A stretch of DNA of 64,000 bases from Mangrovibacterium lignilyticum (GTDB lineage: Bacteria; Bacteroidota; Bacteroidia; Bacteroidales; Prolixibacteraceae), in assembly GCF_010882175.1 (NCBI RefSeq), contig NZ_WKLH01000004.1, forward strand, positions 11,425 through 75,424. The letters run 5' to 3'. The notes beneath the pieces are model-generated. The model had not been told where the DNA came from, searched no databases, and saw only the letters and a program-made list of their open reading frames with translations. Positions 43,958-52,609 of the stretch are shown piece after piece. The stretch's first letter is position 1; each line of letters starts with the position of its first letter. The position numbers were made by a program, and so were the translations under genes.

Positions 43958-45400
43958 ATGAGTAAGATACAACTTTCTTTGTTGGAATTGAACCAACAAA
44001 TTAAAGGCACACTGGATGATGCATTCGCAACATTGGTTTGGGTGAAGGCCGAAATCAGTGAAATAACGGTCAACAGGACCGGGCATTGTTACCTCGAGCT
44101 GGTTGACATGGATCCGTCAGGCAAGGAGGTGTTAGCGCGTGCACGGGCAACAATTTGGTCGTACAGTTTTCGCATGTTGAAACCTTATTTTGAAACAACC
44201 ACCGGTCAGGCGTTCACCCAGGGAATTAAAATTTTGGTTAGTGCCAAAGTCGAGTTTCACCCGGTGTATGGCATGAGCTTGAACATCCGCGATATTGATC
44301 CCAGTTATACCATGGGGGACATGGCTCGAAAGAGACGGGAGATAATTCTGCAATTGCAGGAAGATGGTGTGTTCGACATGAATCGCGAACTGGAGTTGCC
44401 ATTTGTGCCGCAGCGTATAGCGATTATTTCGTCGCCAACAGCAGCGGGCTTGCAGGATTTTATGAACCAATTGGAGAACAACGAGCGTAATATCCGTTTT
44501 TATACGAAATTGTTTCCGGCTGTTATGCAGGGAAATGAAACCGCCGATTCAGTTATAAACGCGTTGGAGCAGGTTTATCAGTATGAAGATTTTTTCGACG
44601 TAGTTGCCATTATTCGGGGAGGAGGTGCGCAACTCGATCTGGCTAGTTTCGATCATTATGAGTTGGCCTATCATGTTGCTCAGTTCCCCATTCCGGTGAT
44701 TACGGGTATTGGTCATGATAAGGACGAGACGGTGATCGATTTGGTAGCGCATACCAAAATGAAGACTCCAACAGCTGTTGCCGAATTTCTGATTAATGGA
44801 GCTGAGAATTTCGAACAACTTTTGTTGGATCTTGAAACTCGCTTTGTTGACTTGGTACAGGTGCATTTGCAGGAAGAAAAATCGTACCTGGAACAAGTCG
44901 TTCAGCAATTGAAGCAGGGAGTCAAACAGCTGGTTACGGAAGAAGAACACCGATTCAATATAAACAGCCTGCAACTGAAAAACAGTATTCCGCAATATTT
45001 GAGAAAGCATAAAGACCGAATTCGCAACTATTCGCAGGAGTTGTCGGTCTCGGGACGAAGTTTATTGAAAGATCAGATGCATGAACTACAAAATAAAACC
45101 GGGAATATCACTTATTTTACGCAGCGAATGATGCGTGCAGGAGAGACCAAGCTGAATGAAAGTCGGCATGTGCTGAAAATAAGAATGACGGACGGCTTTC
45201 GGCTGCAACAAAATAGACTGGAAGCTTTTGATGTTAAAAACAGGTTGGTCGATCCGGTTCGTGTATTAAGAAGAGGCTACAGCCTGGTCTACAAAAATGG
45301 CAAAATCATAAAGTCGGTTGCTGATTTGCAGGAAGGAGACGAACTGCAAACCAGACTGTCTGATGGTAAAGTAACAAGCAAAATCATAAAAAAATCATAG
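43958..45400 (+). CDS. xseA: Exodeoxyribonuclease VII large subunit
   Basis: A 480-residue subunit of the nuclease that cuts single-stranded DNA to oligonucleotides from both ends. The N-terminal OB fold (WVKAEISEITVNRTGHCYLEL) is followed by the catalytic region with IAIISSPTAAGLQDF, IIRGGGAQLDL-SFDHYELA and the PTAVAEF motif, then a long coiled-coil region that winds around XseB. The ATG at 43958 is preferred to a TTG at 43931. It is 1 bp from xseB. Confidence 0.94.
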   Translation: MSKIQLSLLELNQQIKGTLDDAFATLVWVKAEISEITVNRTGHCYLELVDMDPSGKEVLARARATIWSYSFRMLKPYFETTTGQAFTQGIKILVSAKVEFHPVYGMSLNIRDIDPSYTMGDMARKRREIILQLQEDGVFDMNRELELPFVPQRIAIISSPTAAGLQDFMNQLENNERNIRFYTKLFPAVMQGNETADSVINALEQVYQYEDFFDVVAIIRGGGAQLDLASFDHYELAYHVAQFPIPVITGIGHDKDETVIDLVAHTKMKTPTAVAEFLINGAENFEQLLLDLETRFVDLVQVHLQEEKSYLEQVVQQLKQGVKQLVTEEEHRFNINSLQLKNSIPQYLRKHKDRIRNYSQELSVSGRSLLKDQMHELQNKTGNITYFTQRMMRAGETKLNESRHVLKIRMTDGFRLQQNRLEAFDVKNRLVDPVRVLRRGYSLVYKNGKIIKSVADLQEGDELQTRLSDGKVTSKIIKKS

Positions 45401-45401
45401 C

Positions 45402-45602
45402 ATGGCACCCAAAAAAGTAAGCTACAAAGAAGCCGTTGAGGAAATTGATGAGATTCTCGAGAAAATTGAGAATGAAGAATTGGATGTTGATGAGCTTTCA
45501 GATAAAGTAAAACGTGTATCGGTCCTCATCAAATTTTGCAAAGAGAAATTACACAAAACACAAAGCGAAGTAGAGAACATTTTGAAGGAAATGGAAGAAT
45601 AA
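45402..45602 (+). CDS. xseB: Exodeoxyribonuclease VII small subunit
   Basis: A 66-residue helical protein with the family pattern SYKEAVEEIDEILEKIEN-EELDVDEL and a second charged helix, length typical of XseB. It binds the XseA stalk in several copies. The start is 1 bp after the xseA stop, so the two are coupled. Confidence 0.92.
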   Translation: MAPKKVSYKEAVEEIDEILEKIENEELDVDELSDKVKRVSVLIKFCKEKLHKTQSEVENILKEMEE

Positions 45603-45861
45603 GTTTTGACTACCGATGAAACTTCAAACGGCAATGAATCTCATTGTTGAACGAGCATATCTAAAATAAACGTTAATACTATTCTGTTTCAGAGCGGAAC
45701 GAGGGCCTTAATTCAGTCATCTTAGGTTTGTAAGAAAATTAGATTACCTTTGCGGCTCAATTTTCTGCATCGATGGCAAGGGGATATTTTGCAAAGTAAG
45801 TTTTTTGTCATCAGTGCTATTTGGACCGGAAGGGCGGTTAGCTCTTCAACTTAAATATACG
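45603..45861 (+). promoter_or_regulatory. Intergenic region and leader of the DEAD-box helicase gene
   Basis: It holds TACCTTTG (45745-45752), a perfect -7 box, with a TTTG 14 nt upstream (shorter than usual). A start near 45759 leaves a leader of about 100 nt; long leaders are common for cold-responsive RNA helicases, though I see no named thermosensor. Confidence 0.5.
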
Positions 45862-47580
45862 ATGATGACATTTGAACAAACGGGTTTAAAACCCGAATTA
45901 CTGAGCGCCATTTCAGAAATGGGCTTTGAACAACCGACTCCTATCCAGGAAAAAACGATCCCTCACCTCTTAGACAACGACAACGACCTGATAGCTTTAG
46001 CTCAAACAGGAACAGGTAAGACTGCAGCTTTTGGACTACCTTTGTTGCATAATGTTGACTTAAACAGTAAAGCTGTTCAGGCTTTGGTGTTGTGTCCAAC
46101 CCGTGAATTGTGTTTGCAGATTACTCGCGATTTAGAAGCTTTCTCGAAAAACCTGAGAGGTTTTAAAAATATTGCTGTTTATGGTGGTGCCGATATCGGT
46201 AAGCAAATCCGCGAACTGAGAAGTGGTGGACAAATTGTGGTTGGAACACCGGGACGTGTACACGACCTGATCCGTCGCAATGTGTTAAACGTGAGCGAGA
46301 TTCGCTGGTTGGTGCTTGATGAGGCTGACGAGATGTTGACGATGGGTTTCAAAGAAGAGATGGACGCAATTTTGGCAAATACACCTGCCATTAAGCAGAC
46401 TCTGCTCTTTTCTGCAACCATGCCGGCCGAAATTACGAACATGTCGAAAAAGTATCTGAATAACCCCGAAGAGCTTTCTGTTGGCCGCCGTAACCAAGGA
46501 TCAGACAACGTGCAGCACCATTATTATGTGGTGCAGGCCCGCGATAAATACGCTACTTTGAAGCGGATTGCCGATAATTACCCGAACTGTTATGCCATTG
46601 TTTTCTGCCGTACACGGATGGAAACGCGTGAAGTAGCTGAGCGGTTAATGGAGGACGGCTACAACGCCGATGCATTGCATGGTGATCTGTCGCAGGCACA
46701 ACGCGACCAGGTAATGGGGCGTTTCCGGAGCAAAAACCTGCAAATGTTGGTAGCAACTGACGTGGCAGCCCGTGGATTAGATGTGACTGAATTGACTCAT
46801 GTAATTAACTACAGCTTACCGGACGATCCGGAAGTATATATTCACCGTAGTGGTCGTACCGGACGTGCCGGTAAAAAAGGTATTTCGGTTTCTATTCTGC
46901 ACATGCGTGAAACCGGTAAAATGCGCCAGATTGAAAAAGTATCGAATAAAAAATTCGATCGGAAAATGGTACCGGGAGGTGAAGAGATTTGTGAAGTTCA
47001 GCTGATGCATTTAGTTGATAAAGTTGTTCAGACCGAGGTTGATAACAAGCGTATCGATCCTTATTTGGACGCCATTAAAGAGAAGTTCGAAGGCTTAAAT
47101 AGCGACGAAATATTGAAACGCTTCGTTTCTGTTGAGTTTAATCGTTTCTTGGAATATTACAAGAATGCTCCGGATTTGAATGTACACGAGAGAGAGTCTC
47201 GTGGACGTGATCGCGGTGAAAGAGGAGAAAGAGGTGGACGTGGCGGAGATCGTGTGAACTTCTCTCGTTTGTTCATCAATGCCGGTAAAAAGCAAAACCT
47301 CAATGCTTCACGCTTATTAGGTGTGATCAACGAAAACCTGAAAAAGAAAAATATTGAAATCGGCAAAATCGATATTCAGCGTAAATTTTCATTCTTCGAA
47401 ATTGACAGTCGTTACGAGTCTGATTTGATCAATGCCATGAGTAATGCGTCAATGGACGGACATACTTTGAAAGTTGATAAAGTTAGCGGTAATGCTCCAG
47501 CAGGTGGTTTCCAAAGCCCAAGAGGAAAGAAAAGAGATTTTTCCGGCTCGGGTAATAATAGCCGTAGAAGGCAACGTTAA
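45862..47580 (+). CDS. DEAD-box RNA helicase with DbpA-like RNA-binding domain
   Basis: About 572 residues. The helicase core has Q motif TPIQEKT, Walker A AQTGTGKT, motif Ia PTRELC, motif II LDEADEML, SAT in FSATMP, and motif VI HRSGRTGRAGK. A basic arginine/glycine stretch (RESRGRDRGERGERGGRG) links to a C-terminal DbpA RNA-binding fold (VNFSRLFINAGKKQNL, about 465-540) and a basic tail. It resembles CsdA/DeaD proteins acting on ribosome assembly and mRNA in the cold. Two ATGs at 45862 and 45865 are possible starts; the longer frame from 45805 is inside the promoter-leader zone. Confidence 0.93.
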   Translation: MMTFEQTGLKPELLSAISEMGFEQPTPIQEKTIPHLLDNDNDLIALAQTGTGKTAAFGLPLLHNVDLNSKAVQALVLCPTRELCLQITRDLEAFSKNLRGFKNIAVYGGADIGKQIRELRSGGQIVVGTPGRVHDLIRRNVLNVSEIRWLVLDEADEMLTMGFKEEMDAILANTPAIKQTLLFSATMPAEITNMSKKYLNNPEELSVGRRNQGSDNVQHHYYVVQARDKYATLKRIADNYPNCYAIVFCRTRMETREVAERLMEDGYNADALHGDLSQAQRDQVMGRFRSKNLQMLVATDVAARGLDVTELTHVINYSLPDDPEVYIHRSGRTGRAGKKGISVSILHMRETGKMRQIEKVSNKKFDRKMVPGGEEICEVQLMHLVDKVVQTEVDNKRIDPYLDAIKEKFEGLNSDEILKRFVSVEFNRFLEYYKNAPDLNVHERESRGRDRGERGERGGRGGDRVNFSRLFINAGKKQNLNASRLLGVINENLKKKNIEIGKIDIQRKFSFFEIDSRYESDLINAMSNASMDGHTLKVDKVSGNAPAGGFQSPRGKKRDFSGSGNNSRRRQR

Positions 47581-47608
47581 GACCAAATTAAACAAAACAT
47601 AAAGTCAG

Positions 47609-47652
47609 CGGCTGCAACAGGGTTTTAAAACCGGGTTGCAGCCGTTTTATTT
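47609..47652 (+). terminator. Terminator after the helicase gene
   Basis: CGGCTGCAAC (47609-47618) pairs with GTTGCAGCCG (47635-47644); the loop itself folds as GGTTTTAAAACC. A T-rich tail follows. Confidence 0.88.
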
Positions 47653-47734
47653 TTACGCAGTTCCCAAAAATAAAGAGGACCATCAGCATTACTAATGGTC
47701 CCCGAACAAAAACTAAAAAAATTGAAATTTCGAA

Positions 47735-47986
47735 TTAATGTACATTAGTGAGAAGTTGTTCTGCTCGCTCTAATATCTGTGTGTCGTCTAATAAAACGAT
47801 TCCTCCATTGGGCCCTGGTTCGACGTGAATTCCAACTGATCTTCCCCGATCATAATTAGCCCCTCCAAAATAATTCCTGACGGTTTCAACTTCCAGGTTA
47901 AACTCATTGGCTAACTGGTGAATTGTACCCTCAGGTAAACTGTCTTTGATTTTACGAAGCTCGTTGAAGGTGATTTTTCTCTCCAT
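47735..47986 (-). CDS. Small HTH-like protein
   Basis: An 83-residue protein whose N-terminal ~45 residues look like a helix-turn-helix (FNELRKIKDSLPEGTIHQLANEFNLEVETVRNYFG), followed by a short Gly-rich segment and an amphipathic C-terminal helix (DDTQILERAEQLL). I recognise it as a type of small DNA-binding protein common in Bacteroidia, without a known target. It is monocistronic and highly expressed sequence style (no rare codons visible). Regulator or nucleoid role is inferred. Confidence 0.65.
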   Translation of the reverse strand: MERKITFNELRKIKDSLPEGTIHQLANEFNLEVETVRNYFGGANYDRGRSVGIHVEPGPNGGIVLLDDTQILERAEQLLTNVH

Positions 47987-48226
47987 GGCGGTAAAATTTT
48001 ATGTGGTTTAAAAATCCATGTTAACTACCCTAAAGTTAGAATTAATAATTTAATAATGTAATAAGGCAGAAGTCTGAGTCAGGAGGAGAACATGGATTTT
48101 GGAAAAGTAAAGACAAGTGTAACCTTTTTTGCCTTTCGAAATACCCATCTAATGGGAGGTTGGGAGAATATAACTACTTGAAAAAGATCGAGATGTTAAA
48201 AAACATTTTAACAATTTTTAATAATC

Positions 48227-51181
48227 TCAAATTCCTCGGAACAGGGCGTCGTAAACGACTTGGTGCATGGCGGGACGAATGTTCAGGCGGCTGAGTTTGT
48301 TATTATTGCGGGTTGGATAAACCCTGTTGGAAAGAAAGATGAAAAGGATGTTGTATTTAGGGTCCATCCATACAAAAGTCCCGGTAAAACCGGTATGCCC
48401 AAAGCTCTCAGGGCTGGCGTCCACCGCAGGGAATGCATTCTCCAGGGTATTTTTGTAATTGTCGATGTAGGGCTTGTCAAATCCCAATCCGCGGCGGTTG
48501 TCATTTTTCGGATATTGTACTCTAGTAAATTCCGCGATACTAGTTGAGTCCAGGTATCTAATCCCGCCATAATGACCAAACTGCAGATACATTTCCATTA
48601 GTTTTGCTAAGTCGTTTGCATTGCTGAAAATACCGGCGTTGCCGGACACTCCGCCAAGCATGCTGGCCCCTTCATCGTGAACGTATCCCTGAAGCAGTTC
48701 GTGACGGAAGGAATCATCCTGTTCCGTTGGGACGATCCGTTTTTGTGGGAAATGCTTATATGCATTGTAAGTAATATTTGAAGCGCCCAATGGAAGGTAA
48801 AAGTTTTGTGCTAAATAGCTTTCATAATCCTGATTTGCCAATTCCTGAATAATTTTAGGGAATATCAAAAATCCGAGATCTGAGTAAGTGTATTTAGATC
48901 GGGATAATAGCGGAGAATCCTTTATTTCATTGTACATCCGGTTGATGTTGTGATGGTCCATGTACAGATGAGAACTGACACGAATATTGAAATCGTTATC
49001 AGGTGTTTCGCGAAAAACAGCCGATCTCAGGTTGCCGTTATTTTTCAGTTCGTTTTGCCAAAAGGGAATCCATGGTTTTAAACGCGCTTGGTGAGACAGA
49101 ATCTGCCTCGAAGTCATTTTCTCTTTATCTGTTCCTCTGAAAGGAGGCCAATAAAATGAAAATGGCATATCGAGCTTAAATTTTTTTTCGTCGTAAAGTT
49201 TTATCAGGGCTGGGGTCGGGCCTGTAATTTTGGTTATTGAGGCAATATCGTACACATCACTTTCAAGAACCGGTTCTTGATCATCATAGGTATGATATCC
49301 ATAGGCTTTATTCAAAATAACTTTACCATCGACTGCAATAAGTACCTGGCACCCAGGGTAGGCTTGCCGTTCGATGCCCAGCATGACAACACTATCAATT
49401 CGATGTTCCAGGTAAGTTGACGATATCTTCACTTCCTCGGGAATGGTATATTTCAGTCGGTCTATCTTTTTTAAATTAAGGCCATCGTTTAGCCGAAAAT
49501 AAGCATTAACATTTACCGGAAGCTTTCCGTTTGCTTTAATCGATCCGAAAATGGCTTGGGCTGACAGCTCTTCGGTGATGCTGTTTTCCTGGTAGCTCAA
49601 CAATAGTCCGTCTGCTGTTTCGATGTTTTTGATCTTATCCAAAGCATATGGGTTCCCAAAAACAGAAAGTATAAGTTTTTTATCCTTCAGTTTTTGAATG
49701 AGTTCACTCATCCCGGTTGTTGTGCCGTAATTCTTTATCGGTGATAAATTGAGATTGTGAATACCGCATATAACGAGGTTGTAAGGTTTTAGCTGATTGA
49801 TTAGTTGATTAATCTCGTCAGCAGAGGCTTCCTTGCGAAGGTTGAATAAATCCACTGTCATGTATCGGGCTGCCATTTTTTGAAAAGCGGTTGTTGATGT
49901 CTTTCCAAATGAAACGACGGCTACTTGCAGTGTGTCAAGTTTTTGAAGTGGCATCATGTTATCCCGGTTTATCAACACGGTCATGGATTGTTCGTGCAGC
50001 AACCGACGGGTTAATTCGTAGCCTGGTTTGTTCAGGTCTTCCTGAATATTAACAGGATCAACTGTTTTTAGACTGTCCAGCTCCATCCATTTTTTTAGGG
50101 CTAATATTTTCCGGCAATGCAGATCAATCGCTTTTTCGCTGATCTGATTTTTACGAACAGCTTTGGTAACCTCTAAAATTGCCTCGCTCAGGTCGGGAAC
50201 AATTTCCAGCATGTCATTCCCTGCTTTCAACGCTAAAACAGCGGCTTCTCCGGGGCTGTGCAGTTTAGTAACTCCCTGCATGTTCATGGCATCGGTGAAT
50301 ACGATTCCCCCAAATCCAAATTCGTTGATCAGTTTTTTTTGAATAATGGCAGGCGATAGTGAGGCCGGAAGTTTCGGGTCTGGCTCCAATGCCGGAACTT
50401 GAATGTGGGCTGTCATAACTCCGCCAATACCTTCCTGAATAAGTTCCTTGAATGGATACATTTCGACTTGATCTAAGCGTGATTTATCATGCTTAATAAC
50501 CGGAAGGCCGATATGTGAGTCAACGTTGGTGTCGCCATGTCCCGGAAAATGTTTGGCTACCGCGAGTAGTCCGACATCTTGCATTCCTTTGGCGTATAGC
50601 CACGCTTTTTTTGCTACGTTTTCCGGGTTTTCGCCAAAGCTTCGGTAGTTGATCACAGGGTTGTTGGGGTTATTGTTGACATCGCTGACCGGCGCAAAAT
50701 TGATGTGGACACCCATTCTTCTGAATTGTGTTCCAATCTCACGCCCCATTTGGTAAATCAGGCTATCTTCCTGGATAGCTCCCAATGCCATTTGAACGGG
50801 ATAGCGTGGTGTGTCTTTTAGCCGGAATGCCGGCCCCCATTCGCCATCAATCGCGATTAGTAATGGGATTTTGCTTGCTTCCTGAAATTGATTCGTCAAT
50901 TCAACCTGCCGAGGTGCTGTTCCTTGCATAAAAATTATACCACCAACCTGGTGATTTCGAATATCAGCTAAAACCGCATCAGCTGTTTTCCCTTCCGTGC
51001 TGTATGCCTGAACAATAAACAACTGCCCGATTTTTTCATCCAGACTCATGTGATCAATCAAACTGTCGACCCAAGCGTCATGCAAATGGTCGAGAAATTT
51101 GGGCTTTGTTTGTGCGGTGGAATATGAGGTTGAAAGGCAAAAAATCACTACTACAACTAGTGCTCTGCTAAGGTATTTCAT
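48227..51181 (-). CDS. NagZ-type GH3 glucosaminidase fused to AmiE-like serine hydrolase
   Basis: A 984-residue exported fusion. Signal peptide 1-23. The GH3 domain (about 35-390) has the NagZ loop K210-HFPGHGDTNVDS-H223 and nucleophile D297 in FTDAMN; a GH3 C-terminal-like domain spans about 395-575. From about 585 to 984 there is a class C beta-lactamase-like fold with S648-I-T-K651, a YSD motif and HTGFTG as the KTG-like box. In Bacillus subtilis NagZ and AmiE are neighbouring proteins that remove GlcNAc and split the MurNAc-peptide amide. AmiE is of this beta-lactamase family. The fusion and the divergent NamZ gene suggest peptidoglycan recycling. Esterase activity of the second domain is an alternative. 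Confidence 0.85.
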   Translation of the reverse strand: MKYLSRALVVVVIFCLSTSYSTAQTKPKFLDHLHDAWVDSLIDHMSLDEKIGQLFIVQAYSTEGKTADAVLADIRNHQVGGIIFMQGTAPRQVELTNQFQEASKIPLLIAIDGEWGPAFRLKDTPRYPVQMALGAIQEDSLIYQMGREIGTQFRRMGVHINFAPVSDVNNNPNNPVINYRSFGENPENVAKKAWLYAKGMQDVGLLAVAKHFPGHGDTNVDSHIGLPVIKHDKSRLDQVEMYPFKELIQEGIGGVMTAHIQVPALEPDPKLPASLSPAIIQKKLINEFGFGGIVFTDAMNMQGVTKLHSPGEAAVLALKAGNDMLEIVPDLSEAILEVTKAVRKNQISEKAIDLHCRKILALKKWMELDSLKTVDPVNIQEDLNKPGYELTRRLLHEQSMTVLINRDNMMPLQKLDTLQVAVVSFGKTSTTAFQKMAARYMTVDLFNLRKEASADEINQLINQLKPYNLVICGIHNLNLSPIKNYGTTTGMSELIQKLKDKKLILSVFGNPYALDKIKNIETADGLLLSYQENSITEELSAQAIFGSIKANGKLPVNVNAYFRLNDGLNLKKIDRLKYTIPEEVKISSTYLEHRIDSVVMLGIERQAYPGCQVLIAVDGKVILNKAYGYHTYDDQEPVLESDVYDIASITKITGPTPALIKLYDEKKFKLDMPFSFYWPPFRGTDKEKMTSRQILSHQARLKPWIPFWQNELKNNGNLRSAVFRETPDNDFNIRVSSHLYMDHHNINRMYNEIKDSPLLSRSKYTYSDLGFLIFPKIIQELANQDYESYLAQNFYLPLGASNITYNAYKHFPQKRIVPTEQDDSFRHELLQGYVHDEGASMLGGVSGNAGIFSNANDLAKLMEMYLQFGHYGGIRYLDSTSIAEFTRVQYPKNDNRRGLGFDKPYIDNYKNTLENAFPAVDASPESFGHTGFTGTFVWMDPKYNILFIFLSNRVYPTRNNNKLSRLNIRPAMHQVVYDALFRGI

Positions 51182-51286
51182 AGTTCTCTGTTTTCACTGT
51201 CAAATTTAATAAAGAATAATTGAATGGGGAAAATCCGAAGCTTTTATACACGAATTATTACATTCGTAGAAAACAAACGAATTGAT

Positions 51287-52450
51287 ATGAAGTTGCTATT
51301 ATTAAGTCTTTTATTTTTTGCGGCCTCGTGCACGGTTGATGCTCAAGCGATCTTATGTGGAGCTGACCAGCCCAGTGAATATTTGGGCTTGTTAGAAGGG
51401 AAAAAAGTTGGCCTTGTTGTGAATCAAAGTTCGCAAGTTGGCGATCAGCATTTGCTCGATTTTTTACTTGATAATGGGGTGGCTGTTCAATCGATATTTT
51501 GCCCGGAACATGGTTTTCGAGGCGATGCTGATGCTGGAGAAGAAGTTGGTGATCAGAAGGATGAGAAAACGGGCTTGCCGGTCATCTCTCTTTACGGCAA
51601 AAATAGAAAGCCGACATTAGCGCAATTGGCTGGTTTGGATGTGTTGGTGTTCGATATTCAGGATGTTGGTGTTCGGTTCTATACATATCTCAGCACATTG
51701 AATTATGTGATGGAAGCCTGCGCCGAAGAAGATTTGTCTTTGTTAGTTCTGGATCGGCCCAATCCCAATGGTGATTATGTTGCCGGACCAATATTGAAGC
51801 CTGAGTTTAAATCATTTGTGGGCATGCATCCGATTCCTGTCGTTCATGGTTGTACTTTGGGAGAACTGGCACGCATGATCAATGGCGAAGGATGGTTGGA
51901 AAATAGTGTTGCCTGTCGTTTGACGGTTATCCCGGTTCAAAATTATACCCATCAAGCAGCCTATTCTTTGCCCATAAAACCGTCCCCGAATTTGCCCAAC
52001 GATCTATCTATTCGGTTGTATCCGTCACTTTGCTTTTTCGAGGCAACAAACATGAGTATCGGGCGTGGTACTTACTTTCCTTTTCAGGTCATCGGTTATC
52101 CGGATCCGAAAATGGGAGAATTTCAGTTTACTCCGGAGAGTATTGCGGGCATGGCCAAGAATCCCAAACAGGAAGGGAAGATCTGCTATGGTGTGGACTT
52201 ACGGGATGCAAGTTTATCTCATCGGTTTAGTCTTGAATATTTTTTGAGGTATTACCATCAATTCAATAATGAAGCCGATTTTCTGAGTTCTGCTAAGTGG
52301 TTCAACTTGCTGGCTGGAACCGATGAACTGTTAAAAATGATTCGTTCCGGTGCCGATTGGCCCGAAATTGAAGCCTCATGGGAAGGGGAGCTGGACTCAT
52401 ACAAGAGCATGCGGAAAAAATATTTGCTGTACTCTGATGTTGTCGATTAA
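51287..52450 (+). CDS. namZ: NamZ (DUF1343) exo-beta-N-acetylmuramidase
   Basis: About 387 residues from the ATG at 51287, chosen because it gives a signal peptide with lipobox-like FAASC and because a TAnnTTCG -7 box lies just upstream (51259-51266). The DUF1343 domain has GKKVGLVVNQSSQ, FCPEHGFRGDADAGE, VFDIQDVGVRFYTY, LDRPNPNG and the LPNDLSIRLYPSLCFFEATNMSIGRGT motif. NamZ removes terminal MurNAc from peptidoglycan fragments. It is divergent from the NagZ-AmiE fusion, which completes an exo-acting set: MurNAc removal, GlcNAc removal and amide cleavage. An upstream ATG at 51224 lies before the -7 box. Confidence 0.9.
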   Translation: MKLLLLSLLFFAASCTVDAQAILCGADQPSEYLGLLEGKKVGLVVNQSSQVGDQHLLDFLLDNGVAVQSIFCPEHGFRGDADAGEEVGDQKDEKTGLPVISLYGKNRKPTLAQLAGLDVLVFDIQDVGVRFYTYLSTLNYVMEACAEEDLSLLVLDRPNPNGDYVAGPILKPEFKSFVGMHPIPVVHGCTLGELARMINGEGWLENSVACRLTVIPVQNYTHQAAYSLPIKPSPNLPNDLSIRLYPSLCFFEATNMSIGRGTYFPFQVIGYPDPKMGEFQFTPESIAGMAKNPKQEGKICYGVDLRDASLSHRFSLEYFLRYYHQFNNEADFLSSAKWFNLLAGTDELLKMIRSGADWPEIEASWEGELDSYKSMRKKYLLYSDVVD

Positions 52451-52609
52451 CGTCGAGGTCTTTCTTTGTATCGACTGCTGATATTAAATTAAAGGTAAAT
52501 TGATTACGGAATTCTTTGGATTAAACAAAACTGTTAAAAAATGTGAAAATCATTTTGTACTTTAGCATACTACCGACAGGGAAAATCTCGTTAAACCTAA
52601 AAGAGTTGT

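Noticed and set aside
45805-45861. Longer start of the DEAD-box helicase at 45805
   Set aside because: Added residues are unlike helicase N-termini and lie in the leader region.
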